From: Gammaproteobacteria bacterium
GTDB lineage: Bacteria > Pseudomonadota > Gammaproteobacteria > S012-40
Length of the DNA stretch: 5,457 nt
Direction: 5' to 3'
Assembly: GCA_029857925.1 (NCBI GenBank)
Contig: JAOUGF010000179.1
Coordinates: forward strand, 1 to 5,457
Shown here: positions 1 to 5,457 of the stretch, piece after piece
Layout of the letters: the number at the start of each line of letters is the position of its first letter
Position numbering within the stretch: the stretch's first letter is position 1
Program-made: the position numbers and the translations under genes
The notes under the pieces: generated by a model
What the model was told of the DNA's origin: nothing
Databases searched by the model: none
What the model saw: the letters and a program-made list of their open reading frames with translations, nothing else

Positions 1-321
1 CTGTAACCGTAATAGTTCTGTCGCATCGGTCATCACCGCGCAAACGCGCATCCCGATTTTCTGTAATTCGATCTCCACATACACCGCCCCACCCTCGCCG
101 CGATTGACGCGATATAATTTATCTTCCGCCGTAGATTCCATGATACGGCTTTGTAGATCATCCCAAGACCTGCCGATTAGCTCGTTAGCCTTGAGACCCA
201 ATAAACGCAACGCCGCCGGATTGTGCCATTCCGCTCGTCCTTCGGCACTCAACACGACGACACCACACGGGGCCGCCTGCAACAGTTCAGTCGCAATCCC
301 GGCATCTAACGTCCCGGTCAT
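1..321 (-). CDS. PAS-domain signalling protein, N-terminal part (runs off left edge)
   Basis: Reading the minus strand from the ATG at 321 gives 107 open codons to the window edge, so the gene is partial and its C-terminus is missing. The visible part is one PAS sensor domain. A short N-terminal helix (residues about 10-17, ELLQAAP) leads into the first strands, GVVVLSAEGRAEWHNPAA (20-37), with the usual 'G.v.lda.G.i...N.aa' layout. Then follow LLGLKANELIGRSWDDL (40-56) and the closing strands and linker VCAVMTDATELLRLQ (93-107). A PAS domain ending in 'xDxTELxRLQ' usually passes through a coiled linker into an output domain such as GGDEF, GGDEF-EAL or a histidine kinase, and which one is out of view. 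There is no signal peptide or membrane segment, so this end is probably cytoplasmic. No ligand-binding residues can be assigned. The start is well supported by GAAGGAG seven bases upstream. The gene is divergent from cyaA. PAS assignment is confident; the output role is not known. Confidence 0.82.
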   Translation of the reverse strand, partial: MTGTLDAGIATELLQAAPCGVVVLSAEGRAEWHNPAALRLLGLKANELIGRSWDDLQSRIMESTAEDKLYRVNRGEGGAVYVEIELQKIGMRVCAVMTDATELLRLQ

Positions 322-328
322 ACCAATA

Positions 329-335
329 CTCCTTC
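329..335 (-). promoter_or_regulatory. Ribosome binding site of the PAS-domain gene
   Basis: On the minus strand this reads GAAGGAG, a near-perfect Shine-Dalgarno sequence, with seven bases between it and the ATG at 321. It fixes the start of the PAS gene, whose reading frame otherwise has no better upstream start. Confidence 0.8.
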
Positions 336-368
336 AAGGGTTGTGATTTGGTAAGGTCTAACTACCTC

Positions 369-398
369 ATTAGCATACCCTATTTTGTTTGTCGTCAA
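369..398 (-). promoter_or_regulatory. Possible promoter of the PAS-domain gene
   Basis: On the minus strand, TTGACG (393-398) matches the -35 consensus at five of six bases. It is followed after 18 bases by GCTAAT (369-374), a four-of-six match to the -10 consensus. An alternative -10, TATGCT (372-377), has a short 15-base spacer. The start of transcription would fall near 360, leaving a leader of roughly 40 bases that contains the ribosome binding site. The -35 lies inside the left arm of the 10-base inverted repeat described separately. This is found by eye only. Confidence 0.35.
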
Positions 399-452
399 AA
401 GCCAACGCGTGCGCGAAGAACTTCCGAATGATAATACTCTTTTTTTGACGAC
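391..452. repeat. Perfect 10-base inverted repeat in the divergent control region
   Basis: GTCGTCAAAA at 391-400 and TTTTGACGAC at 443-452 are exact reverse complements, separated by 42 bases. Their centres are 52 bases apart, close to five turns of the DNA helix, so a protein bound to both arms would sit on the same face. Each arm contains TTGACG pointing outward, toward the PAS gene on the left and cyaA on the right. The arms are too far apart for a typical intrinsic terminator. They could be paired operator sites, or simply two copies of a good -35 region with similar flanks. The repeat is a direct observation; its role is inference. Confidence 0.6.
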
Positions 453-475
453 CTCATGCCGATAGAGCAGATATT
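445..475 (+). promoter_or_regulatory. Possible cyaA promoter
   Basis: TTGACG (445-450) is a five-of-six -35 match inside the right arm of the inverted repeat. The best -10 candidate downstream is GATATT (470-475), four of six with a long 19-base spacer, so the pair is weak. If used, transcription would start near 482, downstream of the ATG at 456, and only the ATG at 522 could serve as start. A second -10-like sequence, GATAAT (430-435, five of six), lies upstream but has no recognisable -35 at the right distance. Confidence 0.25.
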
Positions 476-505
476 GTGCCGAACGCCCCGAATCGGGCCT
501 TATGT

Positions 506-511
506 GAAGGA
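506..511 (+). promoter_or_regulatory. Ribosome binding site that favours the 522 start of cyaA
   Basis: GAAGGA lies ten bases before the ATG at 522. The competing in-frame ATG at 456 is preceded by ACGACCTC, which has no Shine-Dalgarno match. This is the main reason for choosing the shorter protein. Confidence 0.55.
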
Positions 512-521
512 CGAAAAGCAA

Positions 522-3347
522 ATGGCAGGACCTTCCGCCGCGAGTATCAATACCACGCGCAAGCGCTTTATTCAGCTAAACGCACAGCGCTTGGACAGAA
601 CGCTACAGATGCTGGAGCCCAAACAGCGCGCGTTTCTGGATGCGTTACCTATGTTGCTGCATTTCAATCACCGCCTGTTACCGGGCTATGTCGGCGACGA
701 CGCGCCTGCAGGTGTCTCCGGATATTTGCCTACCGCCGATGCGCAGGCCGCGGTAAAGCAATTCAGCAGCAATTTTTCTTACACGCGTAAACCCATCCGC
801 CAACACGACATCTATTCATTATTTCTTATGGGGAGCGCCGGATCTATCGCATTCGCCACCCACAGCGACTTGGACATCTGGTTGTGCCATCGCGAAGATC
901 TCACGACCGAAGAACTTTCCAGTTTGTTTGAAAAAGTGAACGCCCTTGAAAAATGGGCCGGCAGCCTGAACTTGGAAGTACATTTCTTCTTAATGAACGC
1001 CGAGCGATTCCGCGCCGGTCAACTACAGGAACTATCAGAGGAAAGCAGCGGCAGCGCTCAACATCTTTTGCTACTCGACGAATTTTATCGTACCAGCCTT
1101 TGGATTGCAGGCCGCATCCCTGTATGGTGGTTCGTCCCCCCCGACATGGACAGCGAATACGATATTGTCATAAAGAAAATACGCACGCAACAATTGCTAA
1201 AAGAAAACGAATACATTGATTTTGGCGGGATCGCGCGCATTCCGGTGCAAGAGTTTTTCGGTGCTGCGGTTTGGCAGGTCTATAAAGGGCTGGATTCGCC
1301 GTACAAGTCTGTTCTTAAAATAATTCTAACAGAATCCTACGCGCACGCCTATCCCGGCACCATCATGTTGAGCGGTGAACTGAAAAGACGGCTCTACGCC
1401 GGGGAATTGCTGCTCGAAAAAACCGACCCTTACCTTTGCCTCATCGCACGAATAGAGGAATACCTCAAGGCGCGCTTGGAAGATGACCGACTGGAAAATG
1501 CACGACGTTACTTCTATATAAAGCTGGATATCGCGCTGTCCGAACGTAAGCAAGTTAATCAATGGCGCACACCCATCATTACGGAGCTGGTAAAACGCTG
1601 GCAATGGGACGACGAGAAACTTGAATTACTTGACGAACGGCGAACCTGGAAAATAGACCGTATCAAAGAGGAAAAAAATATACTCGTAAAAGAGTTGTCG
1701 CAAAGTTACGCTTACCTGTCCCAATTCGCACGCCAACAAAGCGCCGAATCCACTTTACGCAAAGAAGATCTCACTATTTTAGGCAGAAAAATCTATGCGG
1801 CCTTCGAACGCAAGGCCGGGAAGATTGAAATGGTCAATCTTGGTATCGCACCTTCCGCCAATGAAGACAATGTAACACTGATCCAAGACCCGAAAAGCAA
1901 GGAGGAAACCTGGTTTTTATTTCGCGGCAGGGTGGATGTCAGCGACGCCAGCAAGCACCGGCCGCTACGTTCCGCCCACGGCGTCGTTGAAATTATCGCT
2001 TGGTGTTACTTTAACAGGGTCATTGATGAGAACACGTATATCGCCGTGCACTCGCCCACTCGGGAGCGCATCAGCACCGAAATAAACACTATCATTAAGG
2101 CACTGAATGAACTATTTCCAAAGGCCGATTTGCCCGACGCCAGCGTGCAAAATTACGCCTCCACGTCGCGTATCGCGCAATCCGCTATCTTTATCAACGT
2201 CGGACGAACACCAAAGGCGGTACAGACCGGTATGGAACGGCAAATCGTCGATCATGCAAATGATATTTTTCACTTCGGCGCTGCGAAAGAAAATCTAGTG
2301 CAAGCGATAGACCAGATTATCGTCACTTCATGGAAGGAGGTTTATGTATTCCGGTACCATGGCATGAATGGTTTTATGGAAGCCATTTGCCAATACATAC
2401 AATGGAGCCCGCTATCAAACTACGCCGGTCCGCCACCGATAAAATTGTATTCCTTTACCGCGCATATCGGCCACGTCATAGCCGCGCGCGTCAAAACCGT
2501 ATGGGATGAAGTTGTAGATATTTATTTCGGGCTGCGAGGACACCCCGATGCGCGATTCGTGCTGCAAGCCGAGAAAGGTTATTACATTCTATACCGCGAC
2601 ATGAACATATTGCGCCATGAATTTTGCGAAGGATATGCAAAACTGCTGGCGTTATTGGAACGGCCTTTATTCAATTTCAGCCCGCTTTACGCCGAGCGTT
2701 ATTCACTGAGGCGCACCTTCCTTCCGATACTGTTTCGGGCGAACAAATCCGGTATTATTCAAACTTTTTATCAAACCAAGCAAGATCGCACCGTGCTCTA
2801 TGTATTTGATGAGCATGGCGCCCTTTTTGTGCATGAAACGGATGAGATCTTCGTTGACAGCCTGGTTCACCATTTTGTAATTTTTCTTAAAAGCGTCACC
2901 CGACGCCAAGCCGCGCTGACCAATCAAGTAGGATTGGCGACATTGCCCGAAAAACTTGAGTTTTACGAGATCATTACACAAAACAACAATCCGTACATTG
3001 AGCGGCGCGAGATTGAATATGAGCGCGTAGATCCGCGCTATTTCAACATCAGCGTGATCGGCGAATTGATGGACGAAAAGGCGTCATTTAGGATTTTTTG
3101 CGACAATAAAGAATTCTCGTCACTGGAACATGGGGACAAACTCTTCGAGGCGACGGCCAAACACATCGCAGCTCTACGCGTAGGTGGGACAAATTACCCG
3201 TGCTACATCACTGATATCGATCTGGCGCCTGGCATGCTCGGGTTAGAGCAACATCGAAAGATACCTACGATATTGTATTTACACTACAAGCGCCGGGTAG
3301 AGCAGCGATTGGATCGCGTATTTAAAGAAATGGGGTTGACGCAGTAG
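522..3347 (+). CDS. cyaA: Class I adenylate cyclase (CyaA)
   Basis: This cytoplasmic enzyme converts ATP to cAMP and pyrophosphate; in gammaproteobacteria cAMP acts mainly through CRP/Vfr-type regulators. The 941-residue protein is close in length to Pseudomonas CyaA and longer than the 848-residue E. coli enzyme. The N-terminal catalytic half shows the nucleotidyltransferase signature: GS at residues 104-105, then DLDIW with candidate metal-binding Asp116 and Asp118. Further class I segments are LDEFYRT (185-191), EFFGAAVWQVYKGLDSPYKS (244-263), the WQWDDEKLELLDERRTWKI region (360-378) and LGRKIYAAF (420-428). The regulatory C-terminal half includes SWKEVYVFRYHG (603-614) and ends with YPCYITDIDL (892-901), a feature I recall from Pseudomonas-like enzymes. 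Reading is open with no frameshift. An ATG at 456 in the same frame would add 22 residues but lacks a ribosome binding site. The gene is divergent from the PAS gene and convergent with the permease gene. Family assignment is very confident; the exact start is less so. Confidence 0.96.
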   Translation: MAGPSAASINTTRKRFIQLNAQRLDRTLQMLEPKQRAFLDALPMLLHFNHRLLPGYVGDDAPAGVSGYLPTADAQAAVKQFSSNFSYTRKPIRQHDIYSLFLMGSAGSIAFATHSDLDIWLCHREDLTTEELSSLFEKVNALEKWAGSLNLEVHFFLMNAERFRAGQLQELSEESSGSAQHLLLLDEFYRTSLWIAGRIPVWWFVPPDMDSEYDIVIKKIRTQQLLKENEYIDFGGIARIPVQEFFGAAVWQVYKGLDSPYKSVLKIILTESYAHAYPGTIMLSGELKRRLYAGELLLEKTDPYLCLIARIEEYLKARLEDDRLENARRYFYIKLDIALSERKQVNQWRTPIITELVKRWQWDDEKLELLDERRTWKIDRIKEEKNILVKELSQSYAYLSQFARQQSAESTLRKEDLTILGRKIYAAFERKAGKIEMVNLGIAPSANEDNVTLIQDPKSKEETWFLFRGRVDVSDASKHRPLRSAHGVVEIIAWCYFNRVIDENTYIAVHSPTRERISTEINTIIKALNELFPKADLPDASVQNYASTSRIAQSAIFINVGRTPKAVQTGMERQIVDHANDIFHFGAAKENLVQAIDQIIVTSWKEVYVFRYHGMNGFMEAICQYIQWSPLSNYAGPPPIKLYSFTAHIGHVIAARVKTVWDEVVDIYFGLRGHPDARFVLQAEKGYYILYRDMNILRHEFCEGYAKLLALLERPLFNFSPLYAERYSLRRTFLPILFRANKSGIIQTFYQTKQDRTVLYVFDEHGALFVHETDEIFVDSLVHHFVIFLKSVTRRQAALTNQVGLATLPEKLEFYEIITQNNNPYIERREIEYERVDPRYFNISVIGELMDEKASFRIFCDNKEFSSLEHGDKLFEATAKHIAALRVGGTNYPCYITDIDLAPGMLGLEQHRKIPTILYLHYKRRVEQRLDRVFKEMGLTQ

Positions 3348-3376
3348 ACATCCAGGGAAATTTATCTCGACGGACA
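3348..3376. other. Short gap between convergent genes, no terminator seen
   Basis: Twenty-nine bases separate the cyaA stop (TAG) from the permease stop (TAA on the minus strand). The gap has no GC-rich stem and no run of T on either strand. The only nearby stem, TTCTGA (3391-3396) with TCAGAA (3409-3414), lies inside the permease gene, has a 12-base loop and lacks a T tract. The two transcripts therefore probably overlap or end by another mechanism. Confidence 0.5.
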
Positions 3377-4165
3377 TTACGAAAGTAGCATTCTGATCGC
3401 GATGACTGTCAGAAATACCGCAAACATTCGTTTTAGGCGTTGCGCCGGCAAGCGGTGGGCGAGCGCGGCGCCGACGGGCGCCATGGCCATGCTACCCACC
3501 GCCAACATTGCGACTGCAGGCCAAATGATGAATCCCGTCGTATAGGCTGTGGTGGTGATTCCAGGGCCGCTCCACGCATAACCTACGGTGCCCGCAATCG
3601 CAATGGCTATCCCGCACGCGGCGGAGATCGCAACCGCGCGTTGCGCTTGCATGCCGTGCCATATCAGATAGGGCACGGTCAGCGTACCGCCACCTATACC
3701 CACCAGGCCGGAAACGACGCCTATCATTGTTCCTGCTACATTGTACCCATTGCGTGTAGGTAATGTCCGGCTTGCATGGGGGCGTTTGTTCGACCACATT
3801 TGCCATGCCGCCACGATGACGAATAGTCCGAAAAATATACGCAACGCTTCTCCTGAAACGCGGCTCGCCAATACCGCCGCCGCCAACGTGCCGACTACCA
3901 AACCGGGAACAAGCGTGCCTACGACAGTCCACGTCACCGCACCGCGTTTATGGTGGGAATAGGCGGAAACGCATCCGGTAAATACGATCGTCGCCAATGA
4001 CGTGCCCAGCGCATAGGGCATTGCATTCGCGACGCCACCAAATGCGCCTGCATATAAGTAGGTGAGCACCGGCACCATCACCAACCCGCCCCCAACGCCC
4101 AAGAGCCCCGCCAACACACCCGCACACAGTCCGGCAAAAACGAGAATCAAATTTGTCTCTATCAC
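3377..4165 (-). CDS. TauE/SafE-family (DUF81) membrane permease
   Basis: This is an inner-membrane protein of 262 residues, the usual length for the family, with about eight hydrophobic segments. It shows the two family repeats: AGLLGVGGGLVMVPVL (19-34) in the first half and SGLVGIGGGTLTVPYLIW (152-169) in the second, each with the diagnostic glycine cluster followed by VP. GTSLA (54-58) and the C-terminal LPAQRLKRMFAVFLTVIAIR (239-258) also fit. Members are linked to export or uptake of sulfite, sulfonates, sulfoacetate and other small organic anions, but most are uncharacterised, and no sulfur gene lies nearby, so the substrate is open. The start is GTG, preceded by AAGGA with a nine-base gap. 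The next in-frame Met (residue 30) lies inside the first repeat and is too late. The start GTG shares one base with the TAG stop of the upstream gene (TAGTG), so translation is probably coupled. Family is confident; substrate is unknown. Confidence 0.92.
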   Translation of the reverse strand: MIETNLILVFAGLCAGVLAGLLGVGGGLVMVPVLTYLYAGAFGGVANAMPYALGTSLATIVFTGCVSAYSHHKRGAVTWTVVGTLVPGLVVGTLAAAVLASRVSGEALRIFFGLFVIVAAWQMWSNKRPHASRTLPTRNGYNVAGTMIGVVSGLVGIGGGTLTVPYLIWHGMQAQRAVAISAACGIAIAIAGTVGYAWSGPGITTTAYTTGFIIWPAVAMLAVGSMAMAPVGAALAHRLPAQRLKRMFAVFLTVIAIRMLLS

Positions 4166-5457
4166 TAGCGCAATTCCTTATAGTCCCTGATATCGCCGTA
4201 CGCCACACCTTCCGCTATGACGCCATGATACAGTACATTTGTTATTGCTTGCACATCATCGGCGCCCGTAAAGATTGCCCTTGCATACATTGCGAGACTG
4301 TTCCCGTCACTAAATTGCCAATCGGTGTTCCAACCGCGTAAGACCTGCAGGGTAGAGGCGGGGGTCACATTAAAATCAGTAACCTTGTCCGCATTCTCCG
4401 CGCTCAACCACCCACGCGAGATCAGCGTACGCCACCGCGCACGCGCGTTCGTGGCTTGAGTAACCGGGTCAGTCGCGGATTCTTCGATTTGAAATAACCA
4501 AAGTCGCGCTGACCCATACAGTGGATCCACTGAGTTGCTCCACCCCACATGCACGTTACTGCGCACAACCTCATCCCGTGCAAACGTGAAACTCGCACGT
4601 TGAGGGTCAGGGGTTCGCAATACCGCGTCGCGCGGCGCGCGAAACATGCTCACTGCACTGCGTTTTATCACGGGCGCCTGGCCGTTTGCTCCGGATACAG
4701 GCCCCATGATCTGGGTGTAGCCACGATGCCCTTCATTTACCGCCTGCGTAACCGGATTGTTTTTGCTCGCCGGTAAATCCGGCAACCCTATGAAAGGAAT
4801 TCCCGCCACCCCTTGGGCAACCGTATCACTCGAACTGCGCACAAGACGTAGATACTGGCCATGGTTGCTGACAAAATCCACGCCCGTATAAATTCGTTCT
4901 CCAACGTCTATAACGGTATCGCTCGCGGTATACAATTTTGTATTGGATGCGGTTGGCGCGGCGAACGCGTATTTCGGATCGGCAAAGTCAATTTCCATAT
5001 TAAACTGCGACCTGAGTATCGCGTAATCCCTCAGGATCGAAAAGCGCAGCGGCTTATAGTCCATGTCCGTTAACATTGAAATCAAGTCGAATTTCCGTGA
5101 CTGTAGAACGGAAGTCGCAAACGCGGTGTAGTCCTCAATCTGCTGCGGCCACAATCCTGCGAAAATCACGCGATTCTCGCCCGGTTTTGGCCCTATCGTG
5201 GGGCTCACCTTGACGGTGCCTGTTAATATCGCGTATTTTATATCTGCAGCCTTGACACACGTACGCTCAACATTTCTTACTTCATTCACATTAGAAAAAT
5301 ACAATTCCACCTCGTGCGGATAAACGCTGATTTTGTCAGATACGCACACCAGGGCGACCGCGTAATTGCGACTTTCGTCGCTTACCCGAAACGAAAAACT
5401 ATGCACTTCAGCTTTAATTGGCGCGCTCCCGTCGGCAAGCACCAACCAGTTCCCTTT
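4165..5457 (-). CDS. Protein of unknown function, C-terminal 430 residues (runs off right edge)
   Basis: The frame is open from the window edge to the TAG at 4165-4167, and codons upstream of any plausible start continue to the edge, so the N-terminus is missing. I do not recognise a named family. Numbering from the first visible codon, residues 1-85 look like a small beta-rich domain: FSFRVSDESRNYAVALVC (21-38), then a second cysteine (C67), then LTGTVKVSP (78-86). The layout 'F.V.D...Y.VA..C ... C ... L.GTV' resembles repeats I recall in hypothetical, often secreted or lipoprotein, bacterial proteins. These are the only two cysteines and could form a disulfide. The rest is polar, mixed strand and helix, without membrane segments or a catalytic motif I can name. 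PVTQA occurs twice (235-239 and 331-335). A signal peptide or lipobox, if any, would lie outside the window. The gene overlaps the permease by one base and is probably its operon partner. It is surely a real gene; its function is unknown. Confidence 0.8.
   Translation of the reverse strand, partial: KGNWLVLADGSAPIKAEVHSFSFRVSDESRNYAVALVCVSDKISVYPHEVELYFSNVNEVRNVERTCVKAADIKYAILTGTVKVSPTIGPKPGENRVIFAGLWPQQIEDYTAFATSVLQSRKFDLISMLTDMDYKPLRFSILRDYAILRSQFNMEIDFADPKYAFAAPTASNTKLYTASDTVIDVGERIYTGVDFVSNHGQYLRLVRSSSDTVAQGVAGIPFIGLPDLPASKNNPVTQAVNEGHRGYTQIMGPVSGANGQAPVIKRSAVSMFRAPRDAVLRTPDPQRASFTFARDEVVRSNVHVGWSNSVDPLYGSARLWLFQIEESATDPVTQATNARARWRTLISRGWLSAENADKVTDFNVTPASTLQVLRGWNTDWQFSDGNSLAMYARAIFTGADDVQAITNVLYHGVIAEGVAYGDIRDYKELR
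4175..4179 (-). promoter_or_regulatory. Ribosome binding site of the permease gene
   Basis: On the minus strand this reads AAGGA, nine bases before the GTG at 4165. It lies inside the last codons of the upstream gene and supports the GTG start despite the one-base overlap. Confidence 0.65.
4447..4758 (-). repeat. Twice-occurring PVTQA segment in the unknown protein
   Basis: The unknown protein contains NPVTQAVN (coded at 4735-4758) and DPVTQATN (coded at 4447-4470), 96 residues apart. The DNA copies share CCGGTTAC and scattered further bases. Flanking residues do not align clearly by eye, so this may be an old internal duplication, a repeated surface loop, or chance. Confidence 0.3.

Noticed and set aside
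104..346. Open frame of 80 codons on the plus strand over the PAS gene
   Set aside because: It is antisense to a recognisable PAS domain, has no ribosome binding site and its translation resembles no protein I know.
336..360. Possible CRP site near TTGTGATTTGGTAAGG upstream of the PAS gene
   Set aside because: Only the TGTGA half is present; the matching TCACA half is missing at the right spacing.
418..440. GAACTT at 418-423 as the -35 of an extracytoplasmic-stress sigma factor promoter
   Set aside because: No matching TCTGA/TCAAA-type -10 occurs 15-17 bases downstream, only CTTTTTTT.
440..446. Run of seven T in the divergent region as a terminator
   Set aside because: There is no GC-rich stem directly upstream, and it sits at the start of a gene rather than after one.
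318..521. Open frame of 67 codons on the minus strand across the divergent region
   Set aside because: It spans the control region, overlaps the starts of both real genes, has no good ribosome binding site and its translation shows no recognisable domain.
2334..2364. Strong Shine-Dalgarno-like AAGGAGG followed by ATG inside cyaA
   Set aside because: The gap to the ATG is only three bases, the ATG is out of frame with cyaA and its frame stops after seven codons. The sequence is explained by the conserved WKEVY codons.
3391..3414. TTCTGA/TCAGAA stem with an ATCGCGAT palindrome in its loop at the end of the permease gene
   Set aside because: The stem is six bases and AT-rich with a 12-base loop and no T tract, and it lies fully in coding sequence. 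It is likely chance.
3492..3932. Long open frame on the minus strand (146 codons) overlapping the permease
   Set aside because: It is an out-of-frame shadow of the permease gene. The translation is rich in Arg, His and Cys, and the permease frame has clear family motifs.

Overview
The window carries four protein-coding genes, two of them cut by its edges, and no RNA genes, mobile elements or CRISPR. It looks like a chromosomal piece of a non-enteric gammaproteobacterium. The main evidence is a class I adenylate cyclase. This enzyme family is largely gammaproteobacterial, and this copy has the long C-terminal end (with a YPCYITD segment) that I recall from Pseudomonas-type CyaA rather than the shorter enteric form. 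Base composition is moderate and looks similar across the genes, and I see no sign of recent transfer. Genus cannot be told from the sequence.

Layout. Positions 1-321 (minus strand) hold the first 107 residues of a PAS-domain signalling protein that runs out of the window on the left. Positions 322-521 are a divergent control region with a strong ribosome binding site for the PAS gene and a perfect 10-base inverted repeat (TTTTGACGAC on each strand). Each arm supplies a possible -35 element, one pointing at each gene. Positions 522-3347 (plus) encode CyaA, which makes cAMP. An in-frame ATG at 456 would add 22 residues, but the ATG at 522 has the better ribosome binding site. Only 29 bases separate the end of cyaA from the end of the convergent gene at 3377-4165 (minus), a TauE/SafE-type membrane permease starting with GTG. 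Its start overlaps by one base the stop of the gene at 4165-5457 (minus), a protein of unknown function whose N-terminus lies beyond the right edge.

How the genes may work together. The left pair (PAS protein and CyaA) are divergently arranged signalling genes that may share a control region. The right pair (unknown protein and permease) is almost certainly one transcript with coupled translation, read toward cyaA. I see no functional link between the pairs. The window is mostly ordinary chromosome. The parts most worth a second look are the mirrored -35 motifs and the unknown protein coupled to the permease.
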